DNA of 64,000 bases from Clostridium sp. BJN0013. Its GTDB lineage: Bacteria > Bacillota > Clostridia > Clostridiales > Clostridiaceae. Below, piece by piece: positions 28,370-35,984 of the stretch; the stretch's first letter is position 1; each line of letters starts with the position of its first letter. The notes under the pieces are model-generated. The model was not told where the DNA came from. It saw only the letters and a list, made by a program, of their open reading frames with translations, and ran no database searches. The translations under genes were made by a program, and so were the position numbers. Where the stretch lies: NCBI RefSeq assembly GCF_040939125.1, contig NZ_CP162495.1, positions 434,001 through 498,000 of the forward strand, written 5' to 3'.

Positions 28370-28801
28370 GAACAATTAGAGCACTTATCAAGTTATGAAG
28401 CACAGGTTAACTACTATACTGCTTATATAAATAGTAATCCTGAATATGAATTCGCTGGAGTATTTGCAGATGAAGGGATTTCAGGAGCAAACACTAAAAA
28501 GAGAGAACAATTTAATAAAATGATAGAGGAATGCAGGGCTGAAAATAATGGGGAAGTTCCAAAGTATTATGTTGAGGAAAGTCATCCTGCCATAATAGAT
28601 AGGGAGACATGGGAAGCTATACAGTTTGAAATGGAGAGGAGAAAAGCTTTTGCAAAAAAGTATGGGATAGTAAAATTAGATTATACTACGGTTGATAATC
28701 CCTTTGCAGGAAGAGTTATCTACGGACGCTGCGGCAGCGTTTTTGGGAGAAAGGTATGGAACTCCACAGATGAAAGATTACGAAGGGTGGTTTGGAGGTG
28801 A
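28370..28801 (+). pseudogene. Serine recombinase with ends and middle deleted
   Basis: The frame begins at the intron end with EQLEHLSSYEAQVNYY and continues AGVFADEGISGANTKKREQF, the resolvase-domain segment. It jumps at KMIEECRAENNGEVPKYYVE straight to ESHPAIIDRETWEAIQ and GRVIYGRCGSVFGRKVW, the zinc-ribbon region of large serine recombinases. The N-terminal catalytic Ser region and about 180 central residues are missing, and the C-terminus stops early. The internal junction is in frame. It was probably the integrase of an integrated element. Confidence 0.75.
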
Positions 28802-28876
28802 ATTGATGTCATCTTGACCGTTTTTTCATTTTTATTAATAATAATTTCGATATCCTTTTAAGTATTTATGAGCATG

Positions 28877-28905
28877 TTGATAATCATTTTTATATGTGTT
28901 ATACT
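28877..28905 (+). promoter_or_regulatory. Consensus sigma-A promoter of the resistance cluster
   Basis: TTGATA (28877-28882), exactly 17 bases, then TATACT (28900-28905). It lies 31 bases before the first leader peptide start codon. Confidence 0.8.
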
Positions 28906-28935
28906 GAAACAAATATTTAGAAAAGAGGTATAAGA

Positions 28936-28974
28936 ATGTTTATTGTTAAAATGAGACTCCGTTATTTAGTTTAA
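28936..28974 (+). CDS. Leader peptide with MRLR macrolide-stalling motif
   Basis: Twelve codons, MFIVKMRLRYLV, then TAA. AGAGG sits 7-8 bases before the ATG. MRLR is the arrest motif of ErmD-type (MTHSMRLR) and MefA (MTASMRLR) leaders, where a macrolide in the exit tunnel stalls the ribosome at Arg-Leu-Arg. The last codons (TTATTTAGTT, 28962-28971) can pair perfectly with AACTAAATAA at 28982-28991, so a stalled ribosome would prevent that hairpin and change folding downstream. It controls the methyltransferase at 29255 by inference. Confidence 0.75.
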   Translation: MFIVKMRLRYLV

Positions 28975-28993
28975 TACAAATAACTAAATAAAA

Positions 28994-29042
28994 AATAAGG
29001 TAAAAAAACCTATAGTTTTAGGTTTATTTGTTGTACCTTATT
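28994..29042 (+). promoter_or_regulatory. Nested attenuator hairpin after the first leader
   Basis: Outer arms AATAAGGTA (28994-29002) and TACCTTATT (29034-29042) pair perfectly. Inside them AAACCTA (29006-29012) pairs with TAGGTTT (29019-29025). It directly follows the hairpin formed with the leader's end and so is the next switchable structure in the transcript. Confidence 0.7.
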
Positions 29043-29154
29043 TTCGGATTCTTACAATGAACATTCATATACTTTTATCGTATCCTATTATAGACATTAA
29101 GTGTGACTGCCTTAGTGTAGTTTTTGATGTCCTATATTTTTTATAGAGATATAA

Positions 29155-29193
29155 GGGTTGCAGGTGAATTATGTTCATTTGCAACCCTTTTTT
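29155..29193 (+). terminator. Attenuator terminator before the methyltransferase gene
   Basis: GGGTTGCA (29155-29162) pairs with TGCAACCC (29180-29187), followed by TTTTTT. It lies between leader and gene, about 60 bases before the ATG at 29255, so it must be read through for expression. This is the expected place for an antibiotic-relieved terminator. Confidence 0.8.
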
Positions 29194-29254
29194 GCGTTGA
29201 ATGGTCATTTTCAAGAATTCACATCGAATTAATTAATGAGGTGAATTTGAGAAT

Positions 29255-30148
29255 ATGTGTATAAATAATATTAAGAAAAAAGATAGAATTAGAGAATTGA
29301 TACAGAAAAATAAGAGCTTTTTTAAATGTCCTGTATGCAATGGGTCAATGGTTATGAATGATTTCGGAAGTTTAACTTGTAATTCTAGGCATAACTTTGA
29401 CTTATCTAAAAAAGGGTATCTGAATTTATTAACATCAAGTAATGCTCTTGTATATTCAAAGGAATTATTTGAAGCAAGACATAGAGTTTGTGAAGTTGGC
29501 TTCTATGACCTTTTGATTGATGAACTTACGAAAATAATTGATGAATACAAAAAATCTGTGGATTATAAAAAAATGAACATTTTAGATGTAGGATGCGGTG
29601 AAGGGTTCCATATTTACAGTATCTTTCAAAAGGTTAAAGAAAACCAGAACAACACTTATGTAGAAGTAGATATTTCAAAAGACAGTATTAACATTGCTGC
29701 AAGAAACAATGCTGATATTATTTGGTGTATAGCAGACTTAGCAAGACTACCTTTTCAAAATAAGAGTTTTGATGTTATTTTAAATATACTATCTCCTGCT
29801 AATTACGGTGAATTCGAGAGAATATTAAATGACAAAGGAATTGTTATAAAAGTGGTTCCACGGTCTAATTATCTTAAAGAATTACGTGAAACAATTTATA
29901 TTGATAATGATGTCTCTGACTATTCCAATAGTAAAGTAATTAATTATTTTAAACAAAAGCTAGATGTTGAGGACATTCAAAATATCAACTATAAATTTGA
30001 TATTAGTAAGGAGTTTTTACCGCATTTCATTAAAATGACACCATTAACTTGGGGGAAAAGCACTGAAAGATTAAATGATGTATACAAAAAGAATATATCT
30101 TCAATAACTGTAGATTTAACATTAATAATTGGTACTAAGAAAAAATAA
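29255..30148 (+). CDS. RlmA-type 23S rRNA (guanine-N1)-methyltransferase, probable resistance enzyme
   Basis: A 297-residue SAM-dependent enzyme. The N-terminal zinc finger is CPVC ... C ... H (C25, C28, C42, H46) within FKCPVCNGSMVMNDFGSLTC and HNFD, followed by SKKGYLNLL, both typical of RlmA/TlrB/MyrA. The Rossmann motif MNILDVGCGEGFH lies near residue 109. Family members methylate G745 (RlmA-I) or G748 (RlmA-II/TlrB) of 23S rRNA; the latter lowers tylosin binding. The attenuated leader with a macrolide-stalling peptide makes a resistance role likely here. The start is ATG 29255, 10 bases after GAGGTG. An ABC-F gene follows on the same strand. Confidence 0.82.
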   Translation: MCINNIKKKDRIRELIQKNKSFFKCPVCNGSMVMNDFGSLTCNSRHNFDLSKKGYLNLLTSSNALVYSKELFEARHRVCEVGFYDLLIDELTKIIDEYKKSVDYKKMNILDVGCGEGFHIYSIFQKVKENQNNTYVEVDISKDSINIAARNNADIIWCIADLARLPFQNKSFDVILNILSPANYGEFERILNDKGIVIKVVPRSNYLKELRETIYIDNDVSDYSNSKVINYFKQKLDVEDIQNINYKFDISKEFLPHFIKMTPLTWGKSTERLNDVYKKNISSITVDLTLIIGTKKK

Positions 30149-30213
30149 ATTGATCACTAGATAGAGGAGGTTTGTATAAGACTTAAATGAAAATTTTTGA
30201 AGGAGGAATATTT

Positions 30214-30234
30214 ATGTATTATATTTTCATATAA
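30214..30234 (+). CDS. Leader peptide MYYIFI for the ABC-F gene
   Basis: Six codons preceded by a perfect AAGGAGG 7 bases upstream. It closely resembles the MsrD leader peptide MYLIFM, which stalls ribosomes in the presence of macrolides and induces msr(D). The coding sequence itself contains the hairpin ATTATAT / ATATAAT (30218-30235). The hairpins that follow are annotated separately. Confidence 0.75.
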   Translation: MYYIFI

Positions 30235-30246
30235 TCCTTTCTGCTT

Positions 30247-30296
30247 AAATCGCAGGGTTTTCCCTGCGAACAGGTAAATGAAAACATGCGATTTTA
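30247..30296 (+). promoter_or_regulatory. Alternative hairpins of the ABC-F leader
   Basis: CGCAGGG / CCCTGCG (30251-30268) is a compact strong hairpin. AAATCGCA (30247-30254) can instead pair perfectly with TGCGATTT (30287-30294). The two structures share CGCA, so they exclude each other, as in an attenuation switch. They sit between the MYYIFI leader and the ABC-F start codon. Confidence 0.7.
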
Positions 30297-30312
30297 GACA
30301 GGAGGAAAGAAA

Positions 30313-31776
30313 ATGGAATTAATAATAAAAGCAAAAGATCTTCGTATTGAATACACAGGGCGTGAGGTTTTAGATATAGATGAATTAGAGTTATATCACT
30401 ATGACCGTATTGGTTTGGTTGGAGCAAATGGGGCAGGAAAAAGTACCTTACTAAAGGTGCTTTTGGGGGAATTAACTTCACCGGGATGTAAAATCAATCG
30501 TCTTGGAGAATTTGCCTATATCCCTCAGTTGGATGAAGTAACTTTGCAGGAGGAAAAAGATTTCGCACTTATAGGCAAACTTGGTGTTGGGAAATTAGAG
30601 GTACAGTCCATGAGCGGTGGTGAAGAAACAAGACTTAAAATAGCACAGGCTCTTTCAAAGCAGGTACATGGTATTTTGGCGGATGAACCTACCAGTCATT
30701 TAGACCGTGAAGGAATAGATTTTTTAATCGGACAGTTAAAATATTTTTCTGGTGCATTGCTAATTATCAGCCATGACCGCTATTTCCTTGATGAGGTGGT
30801 AGATAAAATATGGGAACTGAAAGACGGTAAAATCACGGAGTATTGGGGGAACTATTCTGATTATCTTCGTCAGAAAGAGGAAGAATATAAAAGCCAGGCT
30901 GTAAAATACGAAAAGTTTGTTGAAGAACGTGACCGACTGGAACAGGCGGCTGAGGAAAAACGAAAACAAGCACAAAAAATAGATCAGAAAGCAAAAGGTA
31001 CTTCTAAGAAAAACAAATCTGAAAGCGGTGGACGTTTGGCTCATCAGAAAACAATGGGAAGTAAGCAAAAAACATTGTATAATGCTACTAAGTCTATGGA
31101 ACATAGGATTGCAGCTTTGGGGAAGGTGGAAGCTCCTGAAGATATTCGGACTATTCGTTTCCATCAGAGTAAAGCATTGGAGCTTCATAATCCATATCCG
31201 ATTTGTGGGACAGAAATTAATAAAAGTTTCGGGTATAAAGTGTTGTTTGAAAAGGCATCTTTTAGCATCCCACTTGGAGCAAAAGTGGCGCTGATCGGTG
31301 GTAATGGTGCAGGAAAAACAACTTTGATCCAAATGATCTTAAACCATGAAGATGGTATTTCGATTTCACCTAAGGCTGAAATAGGTTACTTTGCCCAAAA
31401 TGGTTATAAATATAACCGTAATCAAGAAGTTATGGAATTTATGCAGGAAGATTGTGATTATAATGTGTCAGAAATCCGTTCAGCGCTGGCCTCCATGGGT
31501 TTTGTACAAAATGATATTTGCAAAAGGTTATCTGTTTTAAGCGGCGGCGAAATTATTAAATTGCTGCTGGCTAAAATGCTAATGGGTAGGTATAATATCT
31601 TGTTAATGGACGAACCGAGTAACTTCCTTGACTTGCCAAGTTTAGAGGCTCTGGAAATGCTGATGAAAGGGTATGCTGGAACCATTGTGTTTAGCACCCA
31701 CGACAAACAACTGCTTGATAATGTGGCTGATGTGATTTATGAAATCAAAGATAAGAAATTGAACCTAATTCGATAA
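30313..31776 (+). CDS. ABC-F ribosomal protection protein (Msr/CplR-like)
   Basis: A 487-residue protein with two ABC domains and no membrane segment. Walker A motifs are GANGAGKST (about residue 37) and GGNGAGKTT (about 336), with signatures MSGGEETRL and LSGGEIIKL. The interdomain linker, about residues 190-265, is rich in Lys/Glu/Gln and is the part that reaches the ribosomal P-site tRNA region in antibiotic-resistance ABC-F proteins. Such proteins dislodge macrolides, lincosamides, pleuromutilins or streptogramin A from the ribosome. The length equals that of Msr(D). The start is ATG 30313 after GGAGG. Expression is probably controlled by the MYYIFI leader. Which drugs are covered cannot be read from the sequence. 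Confidence 0.88.
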   Translation: MELIIKAKDLRIEYTGREVLDIDELELYHYDRIGLVGANGAGKSTLLKVLLGELTSPGCKINRLGEFAYIPQLDEVTLQEEKDFALIGKLGVGKLEVQSMSGGEETRLKIAQALSKQVHGILADEPTSHLDREGIDFLIGQLKYFSGALLIISHDRYFLDEVVDKIWELKDGKITEYWGNYSDYLRQKEEEYKSQAVKYEKFVEERDRLEQAAEEKRKQAQKIDQKAKGTSKKNKSESGGRLAHQKTMGSKQKTLYNATKSMEHRIAALGKVEAPEDIRTIRFHQSKALELHNPYPICGTEINKSFGYKVLFEKASFSIPLGAKVALIGGNGAGKTTLIQMILNHEDGISISPKAEIGYFAQNGYKYNRNQEVMEFMQEDCDYNVSEIRSALASMGFVQNDICKRLSVLSGGEIIKLLLAKMLMGRYNILLMDEPSNFLDLPSLEALEMLMKGYAGTIVFSTHDKQLLDNVADVIYEIKDKKLNLIR

Positions 31777-31821
31777 ATTATTTTATCTGTATATAAGAGA
31801 TGAAAAAGGAGGTAGCATCTT

Positions 31822-32463
31822 ATGATAGGACCAGATAAGAAGAAACTATATCCAAATGAAAGTATTAAGACAGTATGCTATATAAGTAATTTGCCTAAAA
31901 GATCCAATGTTGAGATCGGAGATTACACTTACTATAGTGATAATAAAAAATCTCCAGAGAAATTTTATGATAATATAGAGCACCACTATGAATTCTTGGG
32001 GGATAAACTTATTATAGGCAAGTTCTGTGCAATTGCAGAGGGTGTTAAGTTTATCATGAATGGTGCAAACCACAGAATGGATGGAATTACAACTTATCCT
32101 TTCAATATCTTTGGTAGTGGTTGGGAAAGGGTCACTCCAACAGTAGAACAGCTGCCTTTTAAGGGAGATACAGTGATTGGCAATGATGTATGGATAGGTC
32201 AAAATGTAACTATTATGCCGGGAGTTAAAGTAGGTGATGGTGCGATTATTGCTGCTAATTCTACTGTAGTAAAAAGTATTGAACCGTATACAATTTATGG
32301 AGGCAACTCGGCCAAATTAATTAAGAAACGCTTCAGTGATGAAAAAGTTGAACTTTTACTAAAGCTTCAATGGTGGAATTGGAAAGAAGACAAGATATTT
32401 AATAATCTTGAAAAGTTAACATCGGAAGATGGTTTGGATCAATTAATGAAAGAATATTGTTGA
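31822..32463 (+). CDS. vat: Vat-family streptogramin A O-acetyltransferase
   Basis: A 213-residue left-handed beta-helix acetyltransferase. Hexapeptide repeats (IGKFCAIAEGV, TVIGNDVWIGQNVTIMPGV, VGDGAIIAANSTVV) and the Vat signature MNGANHRMDG with catalytic His84 are present. It also has YPFNIFGSGWE and the C-terminal WWNW motif of the family. It transfers acetyl from acetyl-CoA to streptogramin A (virginiamycin M-type) drugs. It lies 45 bases after the ABC-F gene behind its own AAGGAGG, so it is probably co-transcribed and adds a drug-modifying arm to the cluster. The exact Vat subclass is not assignable by eye. Confidence 0.88.
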   Translation: MIGPDKKKLYPNESIKTVCYISNLPKRSNVEIGDYTYYSDNKKSPEKFYDNIEHHYEFLGDKLIIGKFCAIAEGVKFIMNGANHRMDGITTYPFNIFGSGWERVTPTVEQLPFKGDTVIGNDVWIGQNVTIMPGVKVGDGAIIAANSTVVKSIEPYTIYGGNSAKLIKKRFSDEKVELLLKLQWWNWKEDKIFNNLEKLTSEDGLDQLMKEYC

Positions 32464-32481
32464 ACTATAAGTTCTATGGAA

Positions 32482-32549
32482 TTTGCGTAAATGTATAAAT
32501 CAATAAAATTGCACGCCCCCTTACTTTAGGGGGCATACCTTTACGCAAA
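32482..32549. repeat. Nested inverted repeat between convergent vat and tetR
   Basis: Outer arms TTTGCGTAA (about 32483) and TTACGCAAA (about 32541), inner arms GCCCCC (32515-32520) and GGGGGC (32529-32534) around TTACTTTA. It can serve as a bidirectional terminator for vat and tetR. A related sequence with the same GGGGG...TTTACGC and GCGTA...CCCCCTTAC strings lies at 43796-43918 (see findings). Confidence 0.65.
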
Positions 32550-32566
32550 ATCAATACTATTGCGTC

Positions 32567-33130
32567 TTATATAATTGGAAATATGAATGCTTCAAAGTAC
32601 TTTTCCACTTTTTCAGGAGTTTCCTTCATACCATTATGCATCCACCATTTAACTAAGTCAACAAAACTTCCTGAAATATGATTAATCAATAATTCATCTG
32701 GAATGGATGAACTCTTAGTAGTTCTGACATTTAGAAGATAATTAGTAATGTAACGTGAAAACTGTTGTCTTATATAGTTCCAAAATAGGTCGCTGCTTTC
32801 ACAGCAAAGAACTCCTTTTAAATTCTTCTCATCATCCTTTAAATGATAAAGGATATGAGTAAGTGAGGTGTTTGATTGCCCTTTGCTTAACGAGAAATCG
32901 TGAGTTTCTTCTGCTTGTAGGTCATCTGAAAATATGTGATTAAATAATTTTTGACACATTTCTTTTAGTAAATCATCTTTTGTTTCAAAGTGGGCATAAA
33001 AAGTGCTGCGCCCTATGTTAGCTTCATCTATAATTTCTTGAATTGTAATTTTTGAGTAACTTTTTTTAGATAAGAGTTTGTTAAATGCAGCAAAGATGGC
33101 AGTATGTGTTTTTTGCATTCGTCTATCCAT
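32567..33130 (-). CDS. TetR-family transcriptional repressor
   Basis: A 187-residue regulator. The N-terminal helix-turn-helix reads MDRRMQKTHTAIFAAFNKLL then ITIQEIIDEANIGRSTFYAHFETKDDLL, the classic TetR pattern. The rest is a ligand-binding helical domain of the shorter type (C-terminal domain like TetR_C_33, with WWMHNGM). The start is ATG at 33130, with GGAGG 6-7 bases upstream; two earlier in-frame Met codons lie before that site. It is divergent from the P-type ATPase gene, and the gap between them carries three GTA-YSR-TAC-like sites, so it probably represses itself and the ATPase. Confidence 0.88.
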   Translation of the reverse strand: MDRRMQKTHTAIFAAFNKLLSKKSYSKITIQEIIDEANIGRSTFYAHFETKDDLLKEMCQKLFNHIFSDDLQAEETHDFSLSKGQSNTSLTHILYHLKDDEKNLKGVLCCESSDLFWNYIRQQFSRYITNYLLNVRTTKSSSIPDELLINHISGSFVDLVKWWMHNGMKETPEKVEKYFEAFIFPII

Positions 33131-33169
33131 AATAGCCTCCATAATCATACAAATTTTTTAAAATGTTCA

Positions 33170-33270
33170 GTATCGTACAAAATGAGAATTCTGGTTGTTG
33201 AAGTAAATAGCTTGCAAAGTTATACTAGATACAGAACAAAGTGTACGATAACATACTTATTGTATGATAC
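33170..33270. promoter_or_regulatory. Candidate TetR operators between tetR and the P-type ATPase gene
   Basis: GTATCGTAC (33170-33178), GTACGATA (33243-33250) and GTATGATAC (33262-33270) are variants of one near-palindromic site. The first lies near the tetR side, the other two near the ATPase side. Confidence 0.5.
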
Positions 33271-33315
33271 TAAATAAAATTTATCAAGTATGTTTATACT
33301 AAGAGGGTGGCTGTT

Positions 33316-35199
33316 ATGGAAAAAATAAAGCTATGGTTTACAGATAATGATAAGAGAAGAATATTTATGACGGTAATATCAGGTATTTCATTAGCAATAA
33401 GTCTTGGTGGATGGCTGAAAAGTGCCATTCCTTTCGATATTGCATGGGTGTCAGTTATTTTATGTGGGATACCAATTGTTTTTGGTGCAGTGAATGCATT
33501 GATTAACGAACATGATATAAAGGCAGATGTGCTTGTATCCATGGCACTATTGGGGTCATTATTCATAGGAGAATGGTTTGCAGCAGGAGAAGTTGCTTTT
33601 ATTATGCAGATAGGGTCTATTTTGGAAGATGTAACAGCAGCGAAGGCAAGAGCTGGAATTGAAAAATTGATTAAATTAACACCTAAAACAGCAAGAATAA
33701 GACGTAATGGAAAAGAGCAAATCGTTCAAGCAGAAGATGTACATGTTGGTGATACAGTTATTGTGCTTGCAGGAGAAACAGTACCTGTAGATGGGATTAT
33801 TGTTTCAGGAAACACTGCGATAGATCAGTCTGTTATGACAGGAGAATCTATTCCTGTGGACAAGACTACAGGAGATGATGTGACTAGTGGAACTATTAAT
33901 CAATATGGAACTTTTGAAATGGAAGTTACCAAAGAAGAAAAGGACAGTTCATTGCAGAGAATGATACAGATTGCAAAGGAGGCAGATGCAAATAAGGCGC
34001 CAATTGTATCTCTTGCTGATAAATGGGCAACATGGATGGTGATTATTTCTTTTCTTATATCTGTAATAACATGGTTAGCTACAGGTGAATTGATTCGTGC
34101 AGTTACAGTTCTAGTTGTGTTTTGTCCTTGTGCATTTATTCTTGCAACACCAACGGCTATCATGGCAGGGATTGGAAATGCAACAAAATATGGAATTCTC
34201 GTACGTTCAGGTGATGCGTTGGAGAGATTATCAAAAATAAAATATGTGGCTTTTGATAAGACAGGAACACTTACGAATGGAACACCAAAGGTTGTAGCAA
34301 TTAAAAGTCTGACAGATAATTATAAGGAAGATGACATATTAAGGATTGCAGCTTCAGTAGAAAAATATTCAGAACATCCACTGGGACAAGCAATATGTAG
34401 GACTTATGAATCAGAACATAAACTTGATGAAAAAATATCTGATTTTGAAATTATTGCTGGGCAAGGGGTACAATGTGTTATAAATGGTAAGGTGGTTTTC
34501 GCAGGAAAATCAGCATTACTTGAGGCAGAGGGGGTAGAAGCTAATCAAAATCAGTTAGATGCAGATAAAAAATATTTAAAAGAAGGTGCAACGGTTATTT
34601 ATGTCAGTATGGACAAAGAAATTATTGGTATGATAGCGCTGGCTGATACCTTACGCAGTGACTCAAAGGATATGATTAAAAATTTGAAAGAAGAAGGTGT
34701 AGAGCCTATACTGTTAACTGGAGATAATGAAGATGCAGCTAAGCATATAGCAGCAGAGGTTGGCATCAGTAATGTAAGAGCAAATCTTCTTCCTGAAAAC
34801 AAGATGAAAATTATTAAAAAATATATGAGTAAAAACAAGAATATTTGTATGATAGGCGATGGTATAAATGATGCTTTAGCACTTAGTATCTCTTATGCAG
34901 GAATTGCAATGGGTGGCATCGGAAGTGACATAGCAGTTGAATCTTCGGATGCAGTTCTTCTTAATGATGATATCAAGAGAATACCTTATCTTCTATTTAT
35001 AGCAGATAAAACAATGAAAAAGGTAAGCTTTAATATAATATTCTCTATGGGCCTGAATTTCATTGCTGTTGCATTAGCCGTTACTGGTGTGCTAAATCCT
35101 ATATGGGGAGCACTCGTGCATAACTTAGGTTCGGTGTTTGTCGTAGTGAATTCATCTTTATTATTAATGTTAAAAGAACCCGAGAAGAAAGGACAATAA
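33316..35199 (+). CDS. P1B-type heavy-metal translocating ATPase
   Basis: A 627-residue membrane ATPase. It has the actuator motif TGESIPVDK, the ion-binding CPC motif (VVFCPCAFILATP, about residues 268-271), the phosphorylation site DKTGT (Asp near 314), the HP of SEHPLG and the GDGIND hinge near 514. There is no N-terminal cysteine or histidine metal-binding domain; the protein begins directly with the first membrane helices. CPC P1B pumps export Cu+ or Zn2+/Cd2+/Pb2+; the metal is not decidable by eye. The start is ATG 33316, 7 bases after GAGGGTGG; an in-frame GTG at 33307 is inside that site. Probably regulated by the divergent TetR. Confidence 0.92.
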   Translation: MEKIKLWFTDNDKRRIFMTVISGISLAISLGGWLKSAIPFDIAWVSVILCGIPIVFGAVNALINEHDIKADVLVSMALLGSLFIGEWFAAGEVAFIMQIGSILEDVTAAKARAGIEKLIKLTPKTARIRRNGKEQIVQAEDVHVGDTVIVLAGETVPVDGIIVSGNTAIDQSVMTGESIPVDKTTGDDVTSGTINQYGTFEMEVTKEEKDSSLQRMIQIAKEADANKAPIVSLADKWATWMVIISFLISVITWLATGELIRAVTVLVVFCPCAFILATPTAIMAGIGNATKYGILVRSGDALERLSKIKYVAFDKTGTLTNGTPKVVAIKSLTDNYKEDDILRIAASVEKYSEHPLGQAICRTYESEHKLDEKISDFEIIAGQGVQCVINGKVVFAGKSALLEAEGVEANQNQLDADKKYLKEGATVIYVSMDKEIIGMIALADTLRSDSKDMIKNLKEEGVEPILLTGDNEDAAKHIAAEVGISNVRANLLPENKMKIIKKYMSKNKNICMIGDGINDALALSISYAGIAMGGIGSDIAVESSDAVLLNDDIKRIPYLLFIADKTMKKVSFNIIFSMGLNFIAVALAVTGVLNPIWGALVHNLGSVFVVVNSSLLLMLKEPEKKGQ

Positions 35200-35217
35200 A
35201 ATAGAACTAAAAAATTA

Positions 35218-35251
35218 AGAGGTACTGTGAAAATAGTATCTCTTTTTTAGT
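35218..35251 (+). terminator. Terminator of the P-type ATPase gene
   Basis: AGAGGTACT / AGTATCTCT (one G-T pair) followed by TTTTTT, about 20 bases after the stop codon. Confidence 0.8.
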
Positions 35252-35303
35252 TTAGGCATTCAGAAATAAGCACCTATTTTTTATAAAGGGAGTGATCTAT
35301 TAT

Positions 35304-35655
35304 ACAACGAAAATATATAGAAGATTTATTATTAGATAAGTTACCAGAGTTTATGAATAGGCAACAAAAGTATTATAAAATTAGTAATATTATAAAAGAA
35401 ATGTCCAAAACAGATAAAGTGATTTATAATGATTCTCAAAGCACTAAATTTTCAAAATGGAAGTTAGTAAAAAAGAATAAAGTAGCAAACGAATTTTCTT
35501 TGTAAATAAGAAGTGATGGGATTGAAATTGGTAACAAAATGGCTATTCGCCAAAGAATGAAACAGTTAGGAATGCGTTGGAGCATTAATGCGGCCCCAAG
35601 AACTAAGCATGAAAATAGCAAGGGGAATGAGGTTAAATATGCCACTTGTTCTTAA
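35304..35655 (+). pseudogene. Transposase remnants, ISLre2-like (tentative)
   Basis: Two start-less coding scraps. The first (35304-35505) reads QRKYIEDLLLDKLPEFMNRQ and onward to a stop. The second (about 35515-35655) reads NKMAIRQRMKQLGMRWSINA before a stop. The R-x-x-QLGMRWSI-A pattern is reminiscent of the C-terminus of UPF0236/ISLre2-type transposases. The identity of the first scrap is unknown. Together they fill the gap between the ATPase gene and module B. Confidence 0.35.
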
Positions 35656-35768
35656 ATGGAATTGTATAGTAAAAATTCAATATATGCATCTTAATATTCT
35701 GATTTATTTGCATATTTCAAGCTTTTGAAATATAATACACATAGAATTTTAGCGAGGTGATAATATTT

Positions 35769-35984
35769 ATGGAATATTTGACTGTAAAAGAAGCGGGAGA
35801 AAAGTGGGCCATCACTGGTTGGATGGTAACATATTATTGCGTGGACAGACGAATAAAAGGCACGATTAAAAAAGGCAACCTTTGGCTTGTTCCGGCTGAT
35901 GCGGAAAAGCCTGTTGATGGACGTTATAAAAAGAATAAGGCAAAGGAGATGGCGACGGCATATGAGCACTATCCTACTGATTGA
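35769..35984 (+). CDS. Small helix-turn-helix DNA-binding protein, module B
   Basis: A 71-residue paralogue of the protein at 7101: MEYLTVKEAGEKWAITGWMV, then YYCVDRRIKGTIKKGNLW and WLVPADAEKPVDGRY. The start is ATG 35769, 8 bases after GAGGTGA; the upstream in-frame GTG overlaps that site. It overlaps the response-regulator gene by 23 bases. The repetition of the same small protein ahead of a second, different sensor-transporter operon suggests it is a working part of such modules. Its exact role is unknown. Confidence 0.72.
   Translation: MEYLTVKEAGEKWAITGWMVTYYCVDRRIKGTIKKGNLWLVPADAEKPVDGRYKKNKAKEMATAYEHYPTD

Noticed and set aside
30760-31332. Long minus-strand open frame opposite the ABC-F gene
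   Set aside because: It has no ribosome binding site and no recognisable protein pattern; it is the shadow of the ABC-F reading frame.
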